Source of the DNA: Gammaproteobacteria bacterium
GTDB taxonomy: Bacteria > Pseudomonadota > Gammaproteobacteria > UBA6429 > Thiohalophilaceae
DNA length: 15,723 nt
Assembly (NCBI GenBank): GCA_029882235.1
Contig: JAOULB010000011.1
Span: 1 to 15,723, forward strand
Direction of reading: 5' to 3'
In this document: positions 7,662 through 14,279 of the stretch, one piece after another
Layout: every line of letters starts with the position of its first letter
How positions within the stretch are numbered: the first letter of the stretch is position 1
The notes under the pieces: generated by a model
Databases searched by the model: none
What the model was told of the DNA's origin: nothing
What the model saw: the letters and a program-made list of their open reading frames with translations, nothing else
Translations under genes and position numbers: made by a program

Positions 7662-7683
7662 GTTTTACCAAATTGTGTAAAAC
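7662..7683. promoter_or_regulatory. Inverted repeat upstream of response regulator 1
   Basis: GTTTTAC at 7662-7668 and GTAAAAC at 7677-7683 are perfect inverted arms separated by 8 bases, lying 91-112 bases upstream of the regulator start and just after the hemerythrin-like gene's stop. There is no downstream T-run on the minus strand, so an operator is more likely than a terminator. Confidence 0.4.
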
Positions 7684-7725
7684 ACTGATACTTATGGCGG
7701 GGACAATATAATAGTAAATTAACGG

Positions 7726-8256
7726 TTATTCTTCGTCGTTTGCAACGTACATCGGAAACAGCTCTTTTTCTTCTCGGTGCAAACGTAGATCTATCACTTC
7801 TGCAATGACTTCAAGCTCCTTTGACATTGATTCTATATTTTGAACAATCATTATATCTCCATTTATATATGTTGAAAAAAATTTGAATGCCATAGCCTGA
7901 ACAGCGTCCATTTCCTGTTTTAAGGTTGTTAGTTTTTCAAGACGATCAGAATTATTCACGTTGTGAGCCTTGATGTACATGCAGAGTGATATTTTTTCTT
8001 TGATAAAATGATTGAGCACTGCCTTTTTTACATTCACCAATAAACGACGAACTGTCTCAATATCATTTTCTAGTATTTTTTCTTTAATCAGCTTAAAACC
8101 TGCAAGAATGGCACGATTCTCCAGCATCAACTCCTGTACCAGAGTCGGCTTGAACGGAATATTTAAAGCGGAAATATCGCTCGTGTTTCTATGTGCGTGG
8201 CGTATCAGGCCACTCAGTGAAAATGATTCCGCTACGCTTATGATCTTTGACAACAT
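7726..8256 (-). CDS. Degenerate hemerythrin-like four-helix protein
   Basis: Soluble, almost entirely helical protein of 176 residues. The second helix keeps a hemerythrin-like His-x3-Glu (LNHFIKEK, His83/Glu87), and a C-terminal LHREEKELFP (about 159-168) matches the closing HHE signature. However, the usual first-helix EHR reads ENR at 46-48, and His160 is displaced by two residues from its usual place, with Arg158 in its position. Canonical hemerythrins bind a di-iron centre that senses O2 or NO; with these losses the metal site may be incomplete or use other ligands, for example His20 or His22. It lies upstream of response regulator 1 on the same strand with a 154-base gap, so it may share its control. 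It could also be an unrelated helical bundle. Confidence 0.6.
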   Translation of the reverse strand: MLSKIISVAESFSLSGLIRHAHRNTSDISALNIPFKPTLVQELMLENRAILAGFKLIKEKILENDIETVRRLLVNVKKAVLNHFIKEKISLCMYIKAHNVNNSDRLEKLTTLKQEMDAVQAMAFKFFSTYINGDIMIVQNIESMSKELEVIAEVIDLRLHREEKELFPMYVANDEE

Positions 8257-8408
8257 ACAGATCGACCAACATATCTACATACACTATATATCGGCGCCAC
8301 AAGGAAAAATTAAAATTTTTTATAGATAATTAGTTATATCAATCAATAAGTTATATATTTTTTGTGATTTTTTTTTCAGTAAATACTCATTTTCAGCATT
8401 AATCCTGC

Positions 8409-8588
8409 TCAGCCAAATAATGATTCACCGGGCTTGAAGCCAAATTTTTGCTCCAGATCAAATTCAGAAATCAACTGATCAACAGCAGTCTGGCCATGAC
8501 TTTTGTGCACCTCGAGTAAAATCATGGTGACACCATTGCGGTTATTGATCTGTGTATTAAGCAGGTCTTTAGCCTGATCCAGATTCAT
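8409..8588 (-). CDS. Small 59-residue protein coupled to msrB
   Basis: Frame of 59 codons with a 4-base ATGA overlap with the msrB stop. GAGG lies 7 bases before the ATG, within the last codons of msrB, giving a good ribosome site. The protein begins MNLDQAKDLLN and ends FGFKPGESLFG. It is acidic and mostly helical, with no signal peptide, membrane segment or cysteine. Codon use looks like that of the neighbours, and the overlap plus ribosome site make it a real gene rather than a chance frame. I do not recognise the family. Cotranslation with MsrB suggests a partner or a stress-related function (inference). Confidence 0.72.
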   Translation of the reverse strand: MNLDQAKDLLNTQINNRNGVTMILLEVHKSHGQTAVDQLISEFDLEQKFGFKPGESLFG

Positions 8589-8992
8589 GACTTATCCTCT
8601 GTTAGATTTAGCGAAACGGAATTTATACAATAACGCAAGCCTGTGGGTTGTGGTCCATCAGGGAAGACATGTCCAAGATGGGCGCCACATTTTTTACAGA
8701 GCACCTCAACACGATGCATGTTATGGCTATGATCATGTTCTTCTTCGATCACTTCGCTATTAATGGGTTGAAAAAAACTCGGCCAGCCACTGCCAGAATC
8801 AAACTTTGTTTCGGAATCAAATAACGATTCACCACAACAGCTGCACACATAAACTCCCTTTTCCTTGCAGTTATTATACTTGCCCGTAAAAGCGCGCTCC
8901 GTACCTTTTTGTCGGCAAACAAGATATTGCTCCTCCGTTAATTCTTCGCGCCATTGCGCATCAGTTTTATTAATTTTTTTAATCATAGACAT
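8585..8992 (-). CDS. msrB: Peptide-methionine (R)-S-oxide reductase MsrB
   Basis: Cytosolic reductase (EC 1.8.4.12) of 135 residues that repairs the R diastereomer of methionine sulfoxide in oxidised proteins using thioredoxin. Family signatures run in order: GTERAFTGKY (30-39), the zinc pair Cys50/Cys53 in CSCCGESLF, the GSGWPSF substrate loop (about 67-73), the second zinc pair Cys99/Cys102 in CKKCGAHLGHVF, and catalytic Cys122 in RYCINSVSL. It is an ordinary cysteine-type enzyme; no selenocysteine codon appears at the active site. There is a His-rich stretch HDHSHNMH at 86-93. It is a standalone gene, not fused to MsrA. The stop overlaps the start of the 59-residue gene. ATG at 8992 is used; ATG at 8986 is possible. 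Confidence 0.97.
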   Translation of the reverse strand: MSMIKKINKTDAQWREELTEEQYLVCRQKGTERAFTGKYNNCKEKGVYVCSCCGESLFDSETKFDSGSGWPSFFQPINSEVIEEEHDHSHNMHRVEVLCKKCGAHLGHVFPDGPQPTGLRYCINSVSLNLTEDKS

Positions 8993-9148
8993 AACCGCGC
9001 TAATTTACAGTATCAATTCAGGATAATTCTAACCGATTTTAACTATGTATAAATAAAAGCATAGAACATGCCACAAATTTTGATATATATAATTTTTATA
9101 ATTATTTCCTTAATGCCCTAAAATAAATCATTTCTGAGTCGATAAATA

Positions 9149-9177
9149 TTATAAATATACTTGCTGCTTATAAATAT
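9149..9177 (+). promoter_or_regulatory. Direct repeat in the promoter region of response regulator 2
   Basis: TTATAAATAT occurs at 9149-9158 and 9168-9177, separated by 9 bases (19-base period), ending 15 bases before the ATG. It could be a pair of regulator half-sites or overlapping -10-like elements. The 200-base gap between msrB and this gene is otherwise AT-rich and without a gene. Confidence 0.4.
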
Positions 9178-9192
9178 GGACACTTAGGGAAT

Positions 9193-10401
9193 ATGAAAAT
9201 ACTCGCCATTGATGACGAACCAATCTCTCAATATTTTTTAAAAAAGACACTAGAAAAATTTTACACGGTTACAACTGCCGGTAGCGGAGAAGAGGGGCTG
9301 CGACTCGCAGCAGAAATCCTTCCTGACATCATTATTCTTGATGTGCATATGCCAGGCATTGATGGATATACAGTTTGTCGAGAGTTAAAAGCCAACCACC
9401 TTACATCATCCATTCCGGTTATATTTTTATCTGCAAGCGCTGAATCAGATGAGCAGGTGAAAGGTTATCAGGTGGGTGGTGATGATTACATAACAAAGCC
9501 CTGCAACCCGGAAACACTTCTCGCTAAAGTAAAGGTTATTTTTAATTATCGAGATGATAATATCCAATTAAAAAAGAAATACAAAGAAGCACAGAAAACC
9601 GCAAATATAGCCATGACAGGCAGCAGTGAAATAGGTATGGCGATGCAGTTTGTTGAACAGGCCTATTTAGTCAATGATTACTCAATGCTCGCAGAACTAT
9701 TTTTTACCTTAACAGACAAGCTAAATTTAATATGTGCCGTCATGTTTTTTACGCACGAAGGACCACGATGCTTTTTTTCTGATGGTGCTGCTTCGCCACT
9801 AGAAGTTACATTACTGAAAAAAATGCGCAATCAGAATCGAATATTCGACTTTGGACGTCGCACCTTTATCAACTACCCTAATGCGACATTTCTGGTAAAA
9901 AATATGCCCATTGACACACCAGAAAAATATGGTCGCATAAAGGATCTACTGCCTGCAGTTTTGGGTAATTTGAGCAATAAAATATTTACTATGAAGGCTG
10001 GTCATGCAATTCTAACCCAGTCCGAAGCATTGGCAGTATCATTCAGTCAAATAACAACTTCACTGCTCTCTCTTGGTGTCTCACTGCGTAGTAGTCAGTT
10101 AGAAAGTACTGAAATACTTAAAACAATGTATGACGAAATGTCGATGTTTCTTCCTCGTCTTGGACTGGAAGAAGATCAGGAAGAATATATTCTCAATCAT
10201 ATTGAACAAGCGAATAACCGCGCCCTTGATTTGAATGACAATAACACAGAAATTGAAACATCTTTTCAACATGTCACCAACAAGCTGCAATCATTGCTTG
10301 ACCGGCAAAATCAGTTGCTTATAGAAATCAGACCTGCAAAGCCAAATGAAGAATCACTCGATCGTAACAACGATTATCTTGATAACGTAGAGCTGTTTTA
10401 A
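9193..10401 (+). CDS. Response regulator with uncharacterised output region (paralog 2)
   Basis: Cytosolic protein of 402 residues, paralog of the regulator at 6447-7571. The receiver domain (about 2-120) has Asp7-Asp8, phosphoacceptor Asp50 in LDVHMP, Ser80 and Lys102 in TKP. The linker NIAMTGSSEIG (138-148) precedes the shared unknown region: DGAASPLE (197-204), RIFDF (216-220), NMPI (237-240) and EKYG (244-247). These motifs keep a constant offset of 8 residues from paralog 1, so that block aligns without gaps. A long helical C-terminal part follows, with DEM (314-316) and GLEEDQE (324-330) again matching paralog 1. The C-terminal tail (about 380-402) is acidic and asparagine-rich, probably disordered. 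No classical output domain is visible. AGGG lies close before the ATG at 9193. It converges on the hydrolase gene with 18 bases between. Confidence 0.9.
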   Translation: MKILAIDDEPISQYFLKKTLEKFYTVTTAGSGEEGLRLAAEILPDIIILDVHMPGIDGYTVCRELKANHLTSSIPVIFLSASAESDEQVKGYQVGGDDYITKPCNPETLLAKVKVIFNYRDDNIQLKKKYKEAQKTANIAMTGSSEIGMAMQFVEQAYLVNDYSMLAELFFTLTDKLNLICAVMFFTHEGPRCFFSDGAASPLEVTLLKKMRNQNRIFDFGRRTFINYPNATFLVKNMPIDTPEKYGRIKDLLPAVLGNLSNKIFTMKAGHAILTQSEALAVSFSQITTSLLSLGVSLRSSQLESTEILKTMYDEMSMFLPRLGLEEDQEEYILNHIEQANNRALDLNDNNTEIETSFQHVTNKLQSLLDRQNQLLIEIRPAKPNEESLDRNNDYLDNVELF

Positions 10402-10406
10402 GGCAT

Positions 10407-10420
10407 ATAATTGTAATTAT
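10407..10420. other. AT-rich inverted repeat between convergent genes
   Basis: ATAATT and AATTAT around GT fall in the 18-base space between the response-regulator stop and the hydrolase stop. A stem this AT-rich is unlikely to terminate transcription alone, but it is the only hairpin in the junction. Confidence 0.25.
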
Positions 10421-11358
10421 TATTCAAACATCGCCTTCTCAGCTTCCAGCATAGCAAGGCTGATGTGTTTACCGAGCTGATCTTTATAACCCGACCATCT
10501 TATAAAGGGTTCCAGTTTTTCGTGGATTTTTGCTTTCATTTCATAATCATTCAGACCTTCGTCAATATAGACCTTCACTGACTCGAAGATTGTCGATAGA
10601 TAAGTCCTGTATTTTTTAACTATATGAACATCGCCTGATGGCCCATGGCCTGGAACAAATACTTTTGCTCCAGAATTAATGGCAACATCACAGGCATTGA
10701 TGTTACCTCGGAAGGTCGCATCGTCCATACGGCCAATGCGTTTGTGCAGAACATTATCACCCAGCACCAACACCTTATCTTCAACAATGTGGATCATGAT
10801 ATCGGTACCACTGTGCGCCTTTTTGGGCGCCAGAATCTTAAAGGTGATGCCACCCGTTTTAAATTGATGCTGATTGTCGATGGCCTTATCCGGTACTACA
10901 GCTTTGGTACCGTCGGTTGCACCTTTGGTTAGTTGTGACATCAATGAAAGCCATTGTTTGGCTTCCCCCGCATTGGCCTGAGCAATCATTTTTGGGTGTG
11001 CCATAAGAATAGCTTTAGGATATGCCTCGCTGAAGGCCTGATTGCCGAGCCAGTGATCACCATGAATATGTGTATCAAGCACATGGGTAACAGGGTTTTT
11101 AGTCACTTTACGAATCTGACGCAAGACCATTCTACCCGTGTAAACACTGGTGCCAGGGTCAATCACCACGACACCGGTTTTCGTCACCACAAATACCGGG
11201 TTATTCATAAAGCCCTTGTTTTTTGCATTGGGTAAGCCCAACGGCCCTTCAATCATATACGTATGTGGCGCGATCTTTTTAGCAGGGTAATCGGGAATTT
11301 CCTTTGCAAGAACAAAAGGAGACAACAACAAAAGAAAGGCACTAATTAGAATTCTCAT
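10420..11358 (-). CDS. Exported metallo-beta-lactamase-fold hydrolase
   Basis: Periplasmic enzyme of 312 residues. A signal peptide (hydrophobic about 3-16) ends at Ala18 in VLAKE. The MBL metal set is complete: His97, His99, Asp101 and His102 in THIHGDH, His182 in AHSGTD, Asp201 in LGDN and His238 in PGHG, consistent with a binuclear zinc site. The spacing and the motifs GNQAF and AHPK resemble the periplasmic MBL hydrolases found near quinoprotein or sulfur-oxidation systems (SoxH-like), but no such partner genes are visible here, so the substrate is unknown. A C-terminal helical segment of about 60 residues follows the fold. It is divergent from the methyltransferase gene; ATG at 11358. 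Confidence 0.88.
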   Translation of the reverse strand: MRILISAFLLLLSPFVLAKEIPDYPAKKIAPHTYMIEGPLGLPNAKNKGFMNNPVFVVTKTGVVVIDPGTSVYTGRMVLRQIRKVTKNPVTHVLDTHIHGDHWLGNQAFSEAYPKAILMAHPKMIAQANAGEAKQWLSLMSQLTKGATDGTKAVVPDKAIDNQHQFKTGGITFKILAPKKAHSGTDIMIHIVEDKVLVLGDNVLHKRIGRMDDATFRGNINACDVAINSGAKVFVPGHGPSGDVHIVKKYRTYLSTIFESVKVYIDEGLNDYEMKAKIHEKLEPFIRWSGYKDQLGKHISLAMLEAEKAMFE

Positions 11359-11410
11359 ATTTTGACTCCCAAATAACCAAGTATTTTACTAAGAACAGTA
11401 TATGACATGA

Positions 11411-11426
11411 ATGTGCATATGCACAT
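11411..11426. promoter_or_regulatory. Perfect 16-bp palindrome in divergent promoter region
   Basis: ATGTGCATATGCACAT is perfectly self-complementary with no central gap. It lies 53-68 bases upstream of the hydrolase ATG, a normal operator position for a dimeric repressor. It is the GC-richest of four palindromes in this gap. Confidence 0.5.
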
Positions 11427-11452
11427 CGAGCACCAGTTAAATAAACCTACTT

Positions 11453-11500
11453 TAGATATATCTATAAACTACTGACTTATTTGAATAAGTTATACATAAC
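11453..11500. promoter_or_regulatory. Cluster of three further palindromes in divergent promoter region
   Basis: TAGATATATCTA (11453-11464) is a perfect 12-mer. ACTTATT-TG-AATAAGT (11475-11490) has 7-base arms. GTTAT-AC-ATAAC (11489-11500) overlaps it by two bases. They lie between the hydrolase and methyltransferase starts and may serve as operators for either or both. AT-rich composition raises the chance of accidental palindromes. I see no gene in the 243-base gap 11359-11601. Confidence 0.4.
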
Positions 11501-11601
11501 CACTAATGTAGTACAGTTTATGATACCGATTATGTAAAATGTTTATAAGCTTGAACTATCCAGTAGCTTAAACAACAATCTACATTAAGATATTGATCAT
11601 A

Positions 11602-12303
11602 ATGAACAACGAACTTAAATGGGTTAGAGAATCCGATTTTGGCACCTGGTTTTTAAGTACCGATACCTGGGTGAATTTTGTGTTGCGTAAGGCGCTTGAT
11701 GATCTTGAACATCTTTTTCCTGAGCGCAAACCCTCTTATCAGAAGATTATGGATGTAGGTTGTGGCTTTGGCCACTCGCTGGTCGAGCTGGATAAACGAT
11801 TTGATCCACAACAGTTAATCGGACTTGATGTTGACCCTGACGTGCCCGCACGTGCCCAAATCAATGCAGATCAGTGCCATGCAAAGGTAGAATTCCTTAC
11901 AAGCAATGCTGAAGCGATTGCGCTGCCAGATGCATCACTGGATATGATTTTCTGCCATCAGACCTTTCATCATATTGTTGGACAGGAGCAGGCCGTTAAA
12001 GAATTCTATCGCCTGCTCAAACCAGGTGGCGTGTTATTATTTGCAGAGTCCTGTCGTCGTTTTATACATTCTTTAATTATAAAAGTTTTGTTTCGTCATC
12101 CCATGGATGTGCAAAAAACAGCTGAAGAATATGTCGATCTACTACAACAGACAGGTTTTCAGATTAAACCTGAGCAGATTTCGCACCCATATTTATGGTG
12201 GAGCCGATGGGATCTGGGTGTGCTTGAGAAAATGGGGCTGGTTAATCCGAAAAAGCCACATGAAGAAACCATGGTTAATGTGATCGCTGTAAAACCTGAT
12301 TAA
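11602..12303 (+). CDS. Class I SAM-dependent methyltransferase
   Basis: Cytosolic protein of 233 residues of the Methyltransf_11 type. Motif I, the SAM-binding glycine loop, reads MDVGCGFGHS (about 50-59). Motif II acid is in GLDVDPD (about 74-80). LTSNAEAIALPDASLDMIFCHQ is split across the adenine-binding and motif IV region (about 99-120), and LLKPGGVLLFAES (about 138-150) is the post-motif. A substrate lid of about 80 residues follows. The substrate cannot be read from the sequence. The start is the ATG at 11602; the same frame has a TTG at 11593. The gene is divergent from the exported hydrolase, across the palindrome cluster, and convergent with the STAS-like gene, with 43 bases between the stops. 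Confidence 0.88.
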   Translation: MNNELKWVRESDFGTWFLSTDTWVNFVLRKALDDLEHLFPERKPSYQKIMDVGCGFGHSLVELDKRFDPQQLIGLDVDPDVPARAQINADQCHAKVEFLTSNAEAIALPDASLDMIFCHQTFHHIVGQEQAVKEFYRLLKPGGVLLFAESCRRFIHSLIIKVLFRHPMDVQKTAEEYVDLLQQTGFQIKPEQISHPYLWWSRWDLGVLEKMGLVNPKKPHEETMVNVIAVKPD

Positions 12304-12346
12304 TCAATTCTGCTAAAAGACATAAGCATATTACATATAAGATCCA

Positions 12347-12712
12347 CTACCTTGCCGTTAACCACATCCTTGCGTCTTCAGGTGAAAGAAAGTATTTAAT
12401 ATTAATACCTTCATTGGTAAGTAGAACTTCAACCAGGCTTTCAACTTCACCCTGTTGTTTACATACACAGGCGAGTCTGTAACCCTGGATATTTTTTGCG
12501 CGCTCAAAGCTTGCTGCAAAGCCGACCGCATCTTTCTCATTCATCTTGATAGCACATAAACGAAGATCAACCAGAACTCTAAATAGACCCTGTTGCTCAC
12601 AAAGCTGAAACACTTTATCACGCGCAGCTTTGCGCTCATCTGCAGTTACATCACCCTGATAACTTACACAGACGATGCTCAGTTCCTGATCTACGGTAAC
12701 ATCATAAGCCAT
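12347..12712 (-). CDS. STAS/SpoIIAA-like small protein
   Basis: Soluble protein of 121 residues with alternating strands and helices. The pattern (SIVCVSYQGDVT, a helix, FRVLVDLRLC, a helix, IQGYRLACVC, a helix, KYFLSPEDARMWL) fits STAS- or SpoIIAA-like folds common in gammaproteobacteria, where such proteins often act in partner-switch or lipid-transport contexts. No anti-sigma kinase or transporter gene is adjacent, so the role is unknown. ATG at 12712 is well supported by AAGGG 8 bases upstream. The 103-base gap to the kinase gene upstream (12713-12815) holds its likely promoter and no gene. Confidence 0.65.
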   Translation of the reverse strand: MAYDVTVDQELSIVCVSYQGDVTADERKAARDKVFQLCEQQGLFRVLVDLRLCAIKMNEKDAVGFAASFERAKNIQGYRLACVCKQQGEVESLVEVLLTNEGINIKYFLSPEDARMWLTAR

Positions 12713-12815
12713 GAGACAGGCCCTTTGTTATTATTATATTTATAGTATGGATAATATACCATTTTCAAACAGTTTTCATAAAGATTAATGAGTTTTTGAG
12801 CAATTTAGTCTGTTA

Positions 12816-13295
12816 TTAACCTGTTTTATTGTCGCTAATTAAATACTTGTTACCGCCAAAATTATCGTACAAACCCTGATGCGCGCTTAAGGAAAACTCA
12901 TCATTCCGAGTTTCATAGTCTTTGACCCAGTTTTGCAACATTTCCAGATTTTTGTCCTGCGCCTCTTTAGAGGCGTATTTGTGTGGCTCCCAGGGCCGTT
13001 GATGATTATTTTCAACACAGGCCTCAATACCTGGGTTGAGAAAATATAGCTCATCACAAAATTGCGCCACCTCGGCTAATAGACTTCCATAACAGCCTTC
13101 GATAACCCAGCCTGGATTCGCCTGTATAAATTGTTTAACTTGCTCAATTGATACATTTAGATCTTCTCGGACACCGGGACTTTTCCAACAGACTGTATCC
13201 AGATCAAGATGCGTAAGATCATGTTCCTTGGCTAACTTGCTTGCCAGAGTCGTTTTACCTGATCCAGAGTTACCAAAAATAAGAATTTTTTTCAT
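12816..13295 (-). CDS. P-loop NTPase/kinase of the shikimate- or adenylate-kinase-like class
   Basis: Cytosolic protein of 159 residues. The Walker A motif is at 8-16 (GNSGSGKTT), followed by LTHLDLDTVCW, WVIEGCYG and a C-terminal RPWEPHKYASKEAQ block typical of small adenylate-kinase-like proteins annotated as AAA ATPases or DNA-topology-modulation (FlaR-like) kinases. The substrate is not identified. The start lies 14 bases downstream of the acetyltransferase stop, so the two are probably cotranscribed. ATG at 13295 fits the family N-terminus MKKILIFG. Confidence 0.85.
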   Translation of the reverse strand: MKKILIFGNSGSGKTTLASKLAKEHDLTHLDLDTVCWKSPGVREDLNVSIEQVKQFIQANPGWVIEGCYGSLLAEVAQFCDELYFLNPGIEACVENNHQRPWEPHKYASKEAQDKNLEMLQNWVKDYETRNDEFSLSAHQGLYDNFGGNKYLISDNKTG

Positions 13296-13309
13296 GGATA
13301 AAGCTACAT

Positions 13310-13837
13310 TTATGTATGTCGATAGACACAGGTAGGATGATTTTTAAAAATGATCTCCTTTTCAAAGCGGGCTCCCAGTTTTTTTGCCACACCCTGAGAT
13401 CGGATATTATTTTTATCCATTAAGCTGATCAGCGAAACGTCAGGTAATTTTTCCACCGCCATTTTCTTAACCGCAAATGCAGCCTCGCTGGCGAAGCCTT
13501 TGCCCCAGAATGGTTTTGCTAGCGACCACATGATTTCAGGCTCTGGCCATATCTCTGGATACCACAAGCCAATATTACCCATGACCTTGCCTGTCGCCTT
13601 ATCTTCAACCGCGTAGGGGCCATAACCACGAACCTGCCAGTGACCGATAAACATAACGACAATACGCCAGGTTTCATCTTCATCTAATGTTCGTCTGAGT
13701 GTGTACTGTGTTGTCTCTGCATCCGAATAAAGTACACAAAGATCACGCCAGTCTTCGGCCTGAAACATTCTCAGGTTTAATCGTTCTGTTTCAATTATTT
13801 CTGGGATTAGATAAGCCACCGTTAAACGAAACTCCAT
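13310..13837 (-). CDS. GNAT-family N-acetyltransferase (RimJ/RimL-like)
   Basis: Cytosolic acetyltransferase of 175 residues. ETERLNLRMF near the N-terminus is the usual first strand of RimJ/RimL-type GNAT enzymes; YGPYAVEDKATGKVMGNIGL forms the central strands, and WGKGFASEA holds the acetyl-CoA pyrophosphate-binding loop. DKNNIRSQGVAKKLGARFE is the characteristic C-terminal helix motif. The acceptor could be a protein N-terminus, an amino acid or a small amine. ATG at 13837 leaves a 16-residue extension before ETERL; no clear ribosome site supports it, so the true start may be internal. The P-loop kinase follows after 14 bases in the same direction. Confidence 0.9.
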   Translation of the reverse strand: MEFRLTVAYLIPEIIETERLNLRMFQAEDWRDLCVLYSDAETTQYTLRRTLDEDETWRIVVMFIGHWQVRGYGPYAVEDKATGKVMGNIGLWYPEIWPEPEIMWSLAKPFWGKGFASEAAFAVKKMAVEKLPDVSLISLMDKNNIRSQGVAKKLGARFEKEIIFKNHPTCVYRHT

Positions 13838-13902
13838 ATTGTAAAAGGTGATACATAAGCAACAGAATCTTGATAAGGCCGAACTTAACAGAGATAAAAT
13901 GA

Positions 13903-14139
13903 TTATGTATCAGCGATAATACGCAGTAGTTTATCGGCCATTTCAGCCGCTTCCATGCCAAGATCGGTTAGATAACCACCATCAACCTGGGTTAATAATC
14001 CTTTATCAAACAGGCGTTGCGCCGCATTAATAACTGATGTTTCTGCTGAGGTATGCACCTTGATACCTTCCTGCAAACTATTCATATTAAACTGTAATAA
14101 AAGATTGAGTTCGTCAACTCGCTCCTGAGCAATAGACAT
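13903..14139 (-). CDS. TIGR02647-family small protein
   Basis: Protein of 78 residues matching, from memory, the TIGR02647 family of gammaproteobacteria: ELNLLLQFN, QEGIKVH, INAAQRLFDKGLLTQVDGG and YLTDLGMEAAE. The RLFDKGLLTQVDGGYLTDLG stretch resembles the wing of a winged-helix fold, and members are sometimes called DNA-binding proteins, but no function is established. The start is the ATG at 14139, because GAGG lies 5 bases upstream; the GTG at 14145 would place the ribosome site against the start codon. It is the only clue in the window with a fairly narrow phylogenetic range. Confidence 0.85.
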   Translation of the reverse strand: MSIAQERVDELNLLLQFNMNSLQEGIKVHTSAETSVINAAQRLFDKGLLTQVDGGYLTDLGMEAAEMADKLLRIIADT

Positions 14140-14221
14140 ACGCACCTCGGAAATCTGACAGGGTTGAGCTTCAATATACCGTATTTCTATTCATCACACA
14201 GCCATTCTGTAGCCTAAAACA

Positions 14222-14250
14222 AATAAAAAAGCCCGGGAGAGGTCCCGGGC
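14222..14250 (-). terminator. Strong intrinsic terminator of the cupredoxin genes
   Basis: On the minus strand, GCCCGGGA (14250-14243) and TCCCGGGC (14238-14231) form an 8-bp GC-rich stem with loop CCTC, immediately followed by TTTTTT (14230-14225). It lies about 30 bases after the stop of the cupredoxin gene and before the TIGR02647 gene, separating the two transcription units. It is the clearest terminator in the window. Confidence 0.93.
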
Positions 14251-14279
14251 AAGTACAACGACAATGCAACTTTATTTTC

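Noticed and set aside
7662..7683. Intrinsic terminator for the hemerythrin-like gene
   Set aside because: The stem is AT-rich and no T-run follows on the minus strand.
10645..11235. Several plus-strand open frames opposite the MBL hydrolase
   Set aside because: The minus-strand gene has the full metal-ligand set and a signal peptide; these frames have no motif.
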